A stretch of 64,000 nt of DNA from Streptomyces sp. PH10-H1 (lineage in GTDB: Bacteria; Actinomycetota; Actinomycetes; Streptomycetales; Streptomycetaceae), in NCBI RefSeq assembly GCF_030063355.1, contig NZ_JASISZ010000003.1, positions 124,001 to 188,000 on the forward strand, written 5' to 3'. Of the stretch, positions 26,804 through 34,770 are shown in pieces. The notes under the pieces were generated by a model. It was given only the letters and a program-made list of their open reading frames with translations, did no database searches and was not told where the DNA came from. Made by a program: the position numbers and the translations under genes. Within the stretch, counting starts at the first letter, position 1. Each line of letters starts with the position of its first letter.

Positions 26804-28594
26804 TCAGGCGGTGGTCTTCGGCGGCACCTTGGGGATGGGCAGCAGCGGCAGCCGCAGCGCGGCGAAGGCGTCCTCGGGGACGGCGGGTGTGGCGGGTTCG
26901 ACGGCGGACAGCCGCACGTACGCCTCGCCCTGGGTGGGGCGGGCGTCCGGGTCCCCGTTGTTGGGCCAGAACGACATGGCACGTTCTGCCTGGGCGGTGA
27001 TGGTCAGCGACGGATTCACCCCGAGGTTGGCGGAGACGGCGGCGCCGTCGACCACATGGATGCCCGGGTGGCCGTAGAGCCGGTGGTACGGGTCGATGAC
27101 CCCGTGCTCCGCGTCCTCGCCGATGGGGCAGCCACCGAGGAAGTGGGCGGTGAGGGGCGTGCCCATGAGTTCGCCCACATTGCTGCCGGCGAAACCGTTG
27201 ATCTCCTCGGCGATGAGGCGTGCGGCCTCGGCGCCCTCGGGGATGTGATCGGGGTTGGGCGCGCCGTGGCCCTGCTTGGCGGTGAGCAGTCCCTTGCCCA
27301 GGCCCTTGGGCTTGAGGTAGGTGGTCAGGGAGTTGTCGAGCGACTGCATGACCAGGCCGATGATGGTGCGCTCGGACCAGCGGCGGTTGGACAGCGAGCG
27401 GAACGTCAGCATCGGATGGCGCGCGCAGGCGGCGGCGAAGGCGAGGGCCTTGGGAGCGCGGGTGCCGTGCGGCACTTGGAGAATGGTGAGGGCGCCCATC
27501 GAGTTGGAGCCCTTGCCGTAGCGGACCGGCTCGATATGGGTGTTGGCGTTGGGGTGGATCGAGGACGTGATGGCGACGCCCTTGGTGAAGTCGACCTTCT
27601 CCACGCCGTGTGCCTTGCGGTAGCGGCGGTTGTCGGTCTGGGCGCCCACCAGCGCTTCGGAGTTGGTGCGGGTCAGTTCGCCGAGCATCGACGAGATCCC
27701 GGGCAGCTCGCCCGCGTCGCGCATGGTGTGCAGCAGGGTCTGGGTGCCGTAGGTGCCGGCGGCGACGACGATCTGCCGGGCGCGCAGCACCGTCCGCTTG
27801 CCCCTGCGCTTCTTGTCGGTGGGCACGGTCGCCACGCGGTAGCCGCCGGCGGGGTCCTCGGAGAGGCCGACGACCGTGGTCATGGGGTGGATGACGGCGC
27901 CGGCCTTCTCGGCGAGGTGCAGATAGTTCTCGTTGAGGGTGTTCTTGGCGCCGTGCCGGCAGCCGGTCATGCACTCGCCGCATTCGGTGCAGGCACGACG
28001 CGAGGGGCCAGCGCCGCCGAAGTACGGGTCGGCGACCTCCCCGCCGGGCTCGGCCTTCGCGTCGCCCCCGGCGTCCTGGCCGTCCCCGAAGAAGACGCCG
28101 ACCGGCGCCATGTGGAAGGTGTCGCCGACGCCCATCTTCTCGGCGGCGGCCTTCAGGTGCACGTCGGAGGGGGTGAGGGTGGGGTTGAGCCGTACGCCGA
28201 GCATGCGCTGGGCCTGGTCGTAGTACGGCTTCAGCTCCGCCTGCCAGTCGGTGATGTGGCCCCACTGGCGGTCGTCGAAGAACGCCTTCGGCGGTACGTA
28301 CAGGGTGTTGGCGTAGTTCAGCGAGCCGCCGCCGACGCCCGCGCCGGCCAGCACGAGGACGTTGTTGAGCAGGTGGATGCGCTGGATGCCGTAGAGGCCG
28401 AGCGATGGCGCCCAGAGGAAGTTGCGGATGTCCCAGGAGTTCTTCGGCAGGGAGTCACGCGTGAACCGCCGCCCGGCTTCGAGCACCCCGACGCGATAGC
28501 CCTTCTCCGTCAGGCGGAGGGCGGACACCGAGCCTCCGAAGCCGGAGCCGATGACGATCACGTCGTAGTCGTAGCCGGGCAGGTCACGCGACAC
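26804..28594 (-). CDS. GMC family oxidoreductase (cholesterol-oxidase-like)
   Basis: The 596-residue flavoprotein has an N-terminal FAD-binding GSGFGG (residues 17-22), the GMC signature around VLAGAGVGGGSLNYA, and a C-terminal GCPIGEDAEHGVIDP/GIHVVDGAAV segment with the active-site region. A cysteine cluster C202, C205, C208, C212 with ferredoxin-like spacing (CTECGECMTGC) sits in the middle, as in mycobacterial ChoD-type proteins. It could oxidise a sterol, hopanoid or other alcohol. GTG 28594 has GGAGGAA upstream. It lies 97 bases downstream of the semialdehyde dehydrogenase gene, likely one operon. Confidence 0.88.
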   Translation of the reverse strand: MSRDLPGYDYDVIVIGSGFGGSVSALRLTEKGYRVGVLEAGRRFTRDSLPKNSWDIRNFLWAPSLGLYGIQRIHLLNNVLVLAGAGVGGGSLNYANTLYVPPKAFFDDRQWGHITDWQAELKPYYDQAQRMLGVRLNPTLTPSDVHLKAAAEKMGVGDTFHMAPVGVFFGDGQDAGGDAKAEPGGEVADPYFGGAGPSRRACTECGECMTGCRHGAKNTLNENYLHLAEKAGAVIHPMTTVVGLSEDPAGGYRVATVPTDKKRRGKRTVLRARQIVVAAGTYGTQTLLHTMRDAGELPGISSMLGELTRTNSEALVGAQTDNRRYRKAHGVEKVDFTKGVAITSSIHPNANTHIEPVRYGKGSNSMGALTILQVPHGTRAPKALAFAAACARHPMLTFRSLSNRRWSERTIIGLVMQSLDNSLTTYLKPKGLGKGLLTAKQGHGAPNPDHIPEGAEAARLIAEEINGFAGSNVGELMGTPLTAHFLGGCPIGEDAEHGVIDPYHRLYGHPGIHVVDGAAVSANLGVNPSLTITAQAERAMSFWPNNGDPDARPTQGEAYVRLSAVEPATPAVPEDAFAALRLPLLPIPKVPPKTTA

Positions 28595-28691
28595 GGGTTC
28601 CTCCGTAGGGGGATGTTGCCTTCGAACTCCAGCGAACTGCCTGCGTACTTCCTTCGAACTGCCTTCTGGTATCGGTCGCGGCCTGAGCGGG

Positions 28692-30302
28692 TCAGCGCAG
28701 GCGCAGTGCCTTCATCACGCGCAGCGACCGGCTCATGAAGGCTGCGTACTTCTCGTCGTCCATGCCCAGGGAGGGGGCCATCGGCAGCAGTCGCTGGGTG
28801 GCGACGGTCTGGGCCTCCGTGTACTTGAGGATGCCCTCGGAGCCGTGCCGGCGGCCGAGGCCGGAGTCCTTCATGCCGCCCATCGGGGACTGAACGCTGC
28901 CGTAGGCGGAGGCATAGCCCTCGTTGACGTTGACGGTGCCGGAGCGCAGCCGCGCGGCGATGCGCGCGCCACGGCGGGTGTCCTTGGTCCACACACTGGA
29001 GTTGAGGCCGTACGGGGTCGCGTTGGCGCGTTCGACGGCCTCGTCCTCGTCCCGGAAGCGGTAGATGGAGACGACCGGGCCGAAGGTCTCCTCGGTGCAG
29101 ACCGACATCGGCGACTCGACTCCGTCGAGGATCGTCGGCTCGTAGACGTAGGGGCCGATGTCCGGGCGGGGACGGCCGCCGGCCAGCACGGTGGCGCCCT
29201 TCGAGCGGGCCTCCTCGACGTGCCGGCTGACGGTCTCCAGCTGGCGCTCACCGGCGAGCGAGCCCATTCCGGCGCCGAAGGCGAGGGCGGTACCGAGCTT
29301 CACGGCCTTGGTGAGGGCGGCGAACCTCTCCAGGAAGGCGTCGGCGACCGACTCGTCCACGAAGAGCCGCTCGATGGAGATGCACAGCTGCCCGGCGGAG
29401 GCGAAGCAGCCGCGGACGGCGCCTTCCGCGGCCTTGTCGAGGTCCGCGTCGCGCAGCACGAGCATCGCGTTCTTGCCGCCGAGTTCGAGCGAGACGCCGA
29501 TCAGCCGGGCGGCGGCGCGCTGCGCGACGTCGCGGCCGGTGCGGGTGGAGCCGGTGAACGAGACGTAGTCGGCGTGCTCGACGATGGCGGGGCCGATGAC
29601 CGGGCCCTCGCCGAGGACGATCTGCCAGACGTCGGCGGGCAGCCCCGCCTCGATGAGCTGCTCGCGCGCCCACAGGGCGGTGAGCGCGGTCTCGGTGTCG
29701 GGCTTCATGACGACGGCGTTGCCCGCGGCGAGGGCGGGGAGCGCGTCGCCGACCGACAGCTCGAAGGGGTAGTTCCAGGGCGCGATCTGCCCGACGACAC
29801 CGCGCGGCTGGCGCAGCTCGACCACCTTGGTCAGGACGGGAATGGCGCCGCCGTGGCCCTTCGGCCTGAGGTAGGCGGGGGCCTTGCGCCCGTAGTGGCG
29901 GGCGGCCATGACGACGGCCTGGACCTCTTCGTGGGCGTGCAGCCGCGCCTTGCCGGTCTCCAGCTGGATGAGGTCGAGGACCTCGCTCTGGCGGCTGAGG
30001 ACCAGGTCGTGGAAGCGCAGCAGTACGGCGGCGCGCTGCCGTACTGGCGTGGCCGCCCAGGCGTGCTGGGCGGCGCGGGCGCGCTCGAAGGCGGTGGCGA
30101 CCTCGTCCGGGGTGGCCTCGGGGAGGTCGGCGAGCTTCTCGCCGGTGAGGGGGGTGTGGTTGCTGGTCCGGCCGCTGCCGATGACGCCACGCGTGAGCCG
30201 CGCGACGAGGTCGGGGGTGACGACGTCCTGTGCTCCCCGGGCGGTGGTGGGTGCCGCCGGGTTGCCGTCGGTGGGGCGCGTGGTGCCGAGCGAGTCCGTC
30301 AT
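28692..30302 (-). CDS. Succinic semialdehyde dehydrogenase (NADP-type aldehyde dehydrogenase)
   Basis: The 536-residue aldehyde dehydrogenase has the cofactor-binding APWNYPFELS and FTGSTRTGRDV motifs, general-base Glu in SLELGGKNAM and nucleophile Cys in GCFASAGQLCISIERLF. The overall pattern matches the GabD2/SSADH group of actinobacteria, which oxidises succinic semialdehyde to succinate. ATG 30302 is chosen by similarity of the MTDS opening; an in-frame ATG exists at 30344. It precedes the GMC oxidoreductase gene and probably shares its transcript. Confidence 0.88.
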   Translation of the reverse strand: MTDSLGTTRPTDGNPAAPTTARGAQDVVTPDLVARLTRGVIGSGRTSNHTPLTGEKLADLPEATPDEVATAFERARAAQHAWAATPVRQRAAVLLRFHDLVLSRQSEVLDLIQLETGKARLHAHEEVQAVVMAARHYGRKAPAYLRPKGHGGAIPVLTKVVELRQPRGVVGQIAPWNYPFELSVGDALPALAAGNAVVMKPDTETALTALWAREQLIEAGLPADVWQIVLGEGPVIGPAIVEHADYVSFTGSTRTGRDVAQRAAARLIGVSLELGGKNAMLVLRDADLDKAAEGAVRGCFASAGQLCISIERLFVDESVADAFLERFAALTKAVKLGTALAFGAGMGSLAGERQLETVSRHVEEARSKGATVLAGGRPRPDIGPYVYEPTILDGVESPMSVCTEETFGPVVSIYRFRDEDEAVERANATPYGLNSSVWTKDTRRGARIAARLRSGTVNVNEGYASAYGSVQSPMGGMKDSGLGRRHGSEGILKYTEAQTVATQRLLPMAPSLGMDDEKYAAFMSRSLRVMKALRLR

Positions 30303-30407
30303 ATCGGCGAGATTACGGCCGATGGGCACCCGCTGGGTACCCATCAGTAGCTACTTTTCACGTGACGCGCACAATTGAGCCAGTGATCGCTGGCGTCGTC
30401 TTGGTTT

Positions 30408-30510
30408 TCGCAGCTCAGGGACTTGTGATGTCGCAGCTCAGAAACTGGTGATCTCGAGCTTCAGAGATTTGCGCTGTCGAGGTTCAGAGACTTGTGATCT
30501 CGAGGTTCGA
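30408..30510. repeat. 23-bp tandem repeat at the 3' end of a kinase gene
   Basis: Four 23-bp units (30408-30430, 30431-30453, 30454-30476, 30477-30499) plus a partial fifth carry the consensus tcgaggttcagagacttgtg then ATC. The last unit encodes the kinase C-terminal residues and stop; the other copies lie beyond the stop, so the gene end including TGA has been duplicated repeatedly. Confidence 0.8.
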
Positions 30511-32223
30511 TTTCACGTTGTCGAAGATCCGCTTCCCCTCGGCGGACTGCTCCTTGGCCGCGGGCATCTCCACCGTGAGCACATAACGGTCGCCCTTCCC
30601 GCTCAGCACATACAGCTCCAGGAGCCGCATCGACGGCTTCGCCTGGTCGCCGAGATCCGTATAGCCGACATCGAGCACGGCGGCGTCCCTGCCCTGCTGC
30701 TTGTCCTCCAGCACCTTTCCGTCGGCGTTGTCGACCGTTCTGGAGTAGTTCTGCTGACCGCCGGCCTTGTACCAGGCCAGCGACGCGTTCGCCGAGGTCA
30801 GCGCGCTGTCCTTCACCCCGGCCGCCTTGCTGAACTTGACCGAGAACACCTTGTCGGGATCGGTGAACGTCACCGCGCCGTCGTCGGCGCTGCGCACGTA
30901 CCGGGCCGGTACGGCGAGCGCCGCGTCCATCCGCGTCTCGTCGTACGCCTTGTAACCCGCGGGCGGCCCGCCGCCGCCGAACGGATCCACGACGGTGTAC
31001 AGCACCGCCAGGACGGCGGCCAGCGCGACGGCGCCCAGCCCGAGCTGGGCCCTGCGGCTGGTCCGCACGGTGCGCAGCACCCGGGCGGGCAGCGGCCGGG
31101 TGCCGTCGCCGGCGCCGTTGGCTCCCCGTACCGCCTCGCTCATCAGCGCGGTGCGCGCCTGCGGCTTCGGATGCGCCACCGCTCGCAGCGCCTCCTCCGC
31201 CTGTACGGCGGTGGGCCGGGCCGAGGGCTCCTTGCGGAGCAGCCCCGTCACCAGCTCGGTCAGCGCCCCCGTGTGGGCGGGGCGCTGCAGTTCGGCGAGG
31301 AGGATCGCCTGCATCGTCGAGGGAGTCGTCTGGCGGCGGAACGGCGATACGCCCTCGACCGCCTGGTACAGCACCACGCCCAGCGACCACAGGTCCGACT
31401 CGGGCCCGGGACGCTGCCCCAGCACCCGCTCGGGCGCGATGTACTCCGGCGATCCGATGAAGGCGCCGGTCTCGGTGAGCTTGGCCTCGCCCTCCACATG
31501 CGCGATGCCGAAGTCGGTGAGGACCACCCGGTCGTACCGGCCCAGCAGCACGTTCGCGGGCTTGACGTCGCGGTGCAGCACGCCCGCCTCGTGCGCGGCG
31601 GCCAGCGCGCCCAGCACGGCGAGGCCGATCCGGGCCGCCTCCCGCGGCGGCAGCGTGCCCTCCTCCAGGACCTCGGCCAGCGAACGGCCGCGCACCAGCT
31701 CCATGACGATCCAGGGCCGTTCGCCCTCGGTCACCACATCGTGCACGGTCACCACCGACGGGTGGTCGATCCGGGCCGCGGCACGCGCCTCGCGCTGCAT
31801 CCGCAGATACACGGTGGCGCGCTCGCTCGCGCTCAAGTGGTCGGGGATACGTGGCTCCTTGATGGCCACGTCGCGGTCGACAACCTCGTCACGGGCCCGC
31901 CACACGGTGCCCATGCCGCCGAAGCCGAGCCGCTCCAGCAGCCGGTACCGACCGCCGACCAGCCGGCCTGCGTCGGATTCGGCGGCGGGGGCGGGGGCGG
32001 AGGCTGGGGCTGGGGCGTCAGTTTGGGCTTGGGTGACGGTCTCGGTACGGGGTTGGGGCACTTCGGGAGGTTCGGGAACTTCACGCGACGCCGCCACTTC
32101 GCTGGACGCGGGTAGTTCGCGTGCCGCCGGCACTTCGCGTGGCGTGGGCGCGGGCGGCTTCAGCCCGTAGCTCGTCGGCTCAAAGCTCGTCGGTTCGTCC
32201 GCCGATCCCCCGTTGATGGTCAT
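30484..32223 (-). CDS. Receptor-type Ser/Thr protein kinase (array member 1)
   Basis: The 579-residue PknB-type kinase has a Pro/Ala/Glu-rich N-terminal ~85 residues, Gly loop GFGGMG (100-105), Lys122, HRDVKPAN with D219, DFG at 237-239, and SPEYIAPE. A membrane span near 390-412 separates it from an extracytoplasmic domain (about 420-579). The substrate is unknown. It is the most downstream of five kinase genes on this strand; only 12 bases separate it from the next, implying an operon. The 3' end carries tandem repeats. Confidence 0.93.
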   Translation of the reverse strand: MTINGGSADEPTSFEPTSYGLKPPAPTPREVPAARELPASSEVAASREVPEPPEVPQPRTETVTQAQTDAPAPASAPAPAAESDAGRLVGGRYRLLERLGFGGMGTVWRARDEVVDRDVAIKEPRIPDHLSASERATVYLRMQREARAAARIDHPSVVTVHDVVTEGERPWIVMELVRGRSLAEVLEEGTLPPREAARIGLAVLGALAAAHEAGVLHRDVKPANVLLGRYDRVVLTDFGIAHVEGEAKLTETGAFIGSPEYIAPERVLGQRPGPESDLWSLGVVLYQAVEGVSPFRRQTTPSTMQAILLAELQRPAHTGALTELVTGLLRKEPSARPTAVQAEEALRAVAHPKPQARTALMSEAVRGANGAGDGTRPLPARVLRTVRTSRRAQLGLGAVALAAVLAVLYTVVDPFGGGGPPAGYKAYDETRMDAALAVPARYVRSADDGAVTFTDPDKVFSVKFSKAAGVKDSALTSANASLAWYKAGGQQNYSRTVDNADGKVLEDKQQGRDAAVLDVGYTDLGDQAKPSMRLLELYVLSGKGDRYVLTVEMPAAKEQSAEGKRIFDNVKSNLEITSL

Positions 32224-32235
32224 GACCGCATCATG

Positions 32236-33888
32236 TCAGCGCGGCGTGAACGTGTCCCGCGCCGTATCGAAGGTGTGACGCCCCTGTTCCGACTTCTCCA
32301 CCGGCGACGAGACCCAGATGTCGTACTGCCGCCCGTTCTCGGTCCAGCACAGGTCGAACGGGCGGCGCGCGCCGCCGCCCGGGTAGCCGTCCCAGGTGAA
32401 CTCCCAGAGCGCGGCGGGCTGTCCGTTCTCCGTGGTCCGGGTGATGAACCCGTCCCGGTAGCCCTTGTACGCGCTCGCGCCTCCGAGGTGCTGCGCGGTC
32501 ATCACCGCCAGCGGGCCCTTCGGGTCCGGGATCTCATTGCGGACGCCGAACCGGAACTCCTTGCCCGCCGAGTAGTAGTAGATCCGGGGCGGATCGACGA
32601 CACGGTCATAGCCCTGGGGCAGCACGACCGAGAAACCCGACGTGTCGGTGACGGTACGGAATCCGGCCGGAACCGCGGCAGAGCTCGGGTCAGGGCTCGT
32701 GGAAGGGGGCGCGGTGCGCGAGAGCGGCGGCGGGTACGAGGAGGCCGGCGGCACCGGCTTCGCCGCGGTGTTCGCGCTGTCCTGGCCGCCGTCGGTCATC
32801 GCCAGCACGGCGGCGGCCACGCCGCCCCCGACGACGACCGCGAGCAGCGCGCCCACCAGCGGTCCCCTGCGGGACTTCCTGCCCTCGGGGGGCGCGGCCG
32901 GGAACGGGGCCGGGGTCAGGGGCGGGGTCGGATCCGGACTCGGGGTCGGGCCCAGGGTGGGATCCGGTGGAATCGGGGTGTCCTGGGTGACGGTCGGGAC
33001 GTGTCCCGTCCCGGTGGCCTCGCCGGTCTCGGCGTACGTACGCAGCCACAACTCCGCCGCGACCGCTCCCATCCGGCGCCCGGTGTCGCGCTCCAGCAGC
33101 GCGGAGACCACCGGCAGCAGCGGGCCCGCGCTGGCGGGCGGGCGGATGTCGTCGTAGATGACGGCGTGCAGCACCCCGCCGATCGAATCGCGGCGGAACG
33201 GCGACTGCCCCTCCACGGACGCGCAGAGCAGCACACCCACCGACCACAGGTCCGACTCCGGTCCCGCCGTCGCCCCGGACATCCGCTCCGGCGAGGTGTA
33301 CTCGGGCGAACCGACGAACACCCCGGCCTCGGTCAGCGTCGTGCTCCCCGACACCCGCGCGATCCCGAAGTCGGTGAGCACGACCCGCTCGGTGTCCCGC
33401 TCGATCAGTACGTTCGCCGGCTTGATGTCCCGGTGCAGCACCCCGCGTTCGTGCGCGGCGTGCAGCGCGCCCGCCACCGCGGCCCCGATCCTGGCCGCCT
33501 CGCGCGGCTCCACCGGGCCGTCCTTGGCGAGCACATCGGCCAGCGACCGGCCGTCGATCAGCTCCATCACGATCCACGGCCGGCCGTCCTGCTCGACCAC
33601 ATCGTGCAGGACGACGACATGCGGATGCCGGATCTGCGCCACACTGCGGGCCTCCCGCAGTGCGCGGTCCCGGTACAGCTGCTCGTCGCTCTCCGACAGC
33701 CCCTCGCTGAAATGCAGCTCCTTGACCGCGACCTGCCGGTCCAACAACTCGTCCGTCGCCCGCCACACGGTCCCCATGCCGCCGCGGCCCAGCCGCCCGG
33801 TGATCCGGTAACGCCCGGCGATCGGCCCGGGCATCCGCGGAGCCGAGGACCCGGCATTTCCCCCGTCGTTCGCCATGCGGTCCATCAT
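32236..33888 (-). CDS. Receptor-type Ser/Thr protein kinase (array member 2)
   Basis: The 550-residue kinase has Gly loop GRGGMG (34-39), Lys56, HRDIKPAN with D154, DFG 173-175 and SPEYTSPE. A Pro-rich linker (about 285-320), a membrane span (near 330-352) and an extracytoplasmic domain beginning GFSVVLPQGY follow. The start could be ATG 33888 or 33876; neither has a strong ribosome site. It is transcribed together with member 1. Confidence 0.92.
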   Translation of the reverse strand: MMDRMANDGGNAGSSAPRMPGPIAGRYRITGRLGRGGMGTVWRATDELLDRQVAVKELHFSEGLSESDEQLYRDRALREARSVAQIRHPHVVVLHDVVEQDGRPWIVMELIDGRSLADVLAKDGPVEPREAARIGAAVAGALHAAHERGVLHRDIKPANVLIERDTERVVLTDFGIARVSGSTTLTEAGVFVGSPEYTSPERMSGATAGPESDLWSVGVLLCASVEGQSPFRRDSIGGVLHAVIYDDIRPPASAGPLLPVVSALLERDTGRRMGAVAAELWLRTYAETGEATGTGHVPTVTQDTPIPPDPTLGPTPSPDPTPPLTPAPFPAAPPEGRKSRRGPLVGALLAVVVGGGVAAAVLAMTDGGQDSANTAAKPVPPASSYPPPLSRTAPPSTSPDPSSAAVPAGFRTVTDTSGFSVVLPQGYDRVVDPPRIYYYSAGKEFRFGVRNEIPDPKGPLAVMTAQHLGGASAYKGYRDGFITRTTENGQPAALWEFTWDGYPGGGARRPFDLCWTENGRQYDIWVSSPVEKSEQGRHTFDTARDTFTPR

Positions 33889-33940
33889 GCCGCACGTGCC
33901 CGCGGCTCAGTCCGCTGATCGACCCGGCGCATTCCGCCCG

Positions 33941-34492
33941 TCAGATCGCGCTTTCGAGCTCCCGCTGCAGATGGACCAAGAAGTCCTGCACGCTCCAGGA
34001 GACGACCTCGCGGCCGAGAGGGCCTTCCTCGTACACGGCGCCTTCGATACGCGCGGTCGGCAGCCGGTAGACGGTGGAGCCGTCGCTGGTGCTCAGCGCG
34101 AACAGCGCGCCGCCGCCGTCCGAGCCGAAGACGACGATGCCGTCCGCGTGGGGCCCTTCGATACGGGTTGGCTGGTCCCCGTCGAGCCCGCGGGCTGTGT
34201 GCTCGGCAGGATGGATGAAGTATCCGTTCTCAAGGTCCGGAAGATCGACGCGTGCGACATGGCGGTTGAGCGTCACGAGATCGCCCGGCACCCCGGACGC
34301 CTCCAACCGGGAGGTCTCGGGGGAGTCCGCCCCGGGCAGGACCTCGTTGTCGTCCGGCTCGTAGCCGTACTTCGCTTCGAACCCCTCGGTGAAACGCACG
34401 GCCAGCGGCGCGGTACGGGAGACCCAGCCATCCAGCACCCAGAGCTGCGGCAGCAAGTGGAGTATGTCGCCCTGGAGGACGTGGCCACTCAT
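33941..34492 (-). CDS. SMI1/KNR4 (SUKH)-like hypothetical protein
   Basis: The 183-residue acidic protein has FGSDGGGALFAL, RLPTARIEGAVYE and a terminal SVQDFLVHLQREL helix, which resemble the SUKH fold found in bacterial immunity proteins. ATG 34492 is the likely start; upstream the frame stays open only because it is antisense to GC-rich sequence. It sits with a decayed XRE/DUF397 locus as an island between two kinase genes. No cognate toxin is visible. The assignment is by motif appearance only. Confidence 0.5.
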   Translation of the reverse strand: MSGHVLQGDILHLLPQLWVLDGWVSRTAPLAVRFTEGFEAKYGYEPDDNEVLPGADSPETSRLEASGVPGDLVTLNRHVARVDLPDLENGYFIHPAEHTARGLDGDQPTRIEGPHADGIVVFGSDGGGALFALSTSDGSTVYRLPTARIEGAVYEEGPLGREVVSWSVQDFLVHLQRELESAI

Positions 34493-34766
34493 GTGCGTAC
34501 CCATCAACTCACCGTGCTGCCCGGCCTCTTCCAGACATTGGACTACGCGCGTGCGCTGGCGGTTGGGTGTGGGGCCTGGGAAGACCCCGACGAGATCGAC
34601 CGGTTCGTCGAGGCACGTATCGCACGGCAGGAGCGGCTGACCAGGGACAACCCCATTCAGGTGTGGGCGGTGATCAGCGAAGCTGTGCTGCACCAGGCTC
34701 CGGTTCAGTCCCGCCGAGTGGGCCGCTTTCGGTCGGGGCGTTGCCGACGGCGAGTTCGGACGGTAG
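34472..34766 (+). pseudogene. Remnant of XRE-family regulator (DUF5753) fused to a DUF397 3' end
   Basis: The frame at 34481-34700 encodes the start of a DUF5753 domain (LTVLPGLFQTLDYARA, then ARIARQERLTRDNP and WAVISEAVLHQ). A different frame from 34704 to TAG 34764-34766 encodes the last 20 residues of a DUF397 protein (FSPAEWAAFGRGVADGEFGR). In intact Streptomyces loci an XRE-DUF5753 gene and a DUF397 gene are adjacent; here the XRE helix-turn-helix and everything between the two fragments are deleted. The remnant ends four bases from the stop of the neighbouring kinase gene. Confidence 0.75.
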
Positions 34767-34770
34767 CGGG

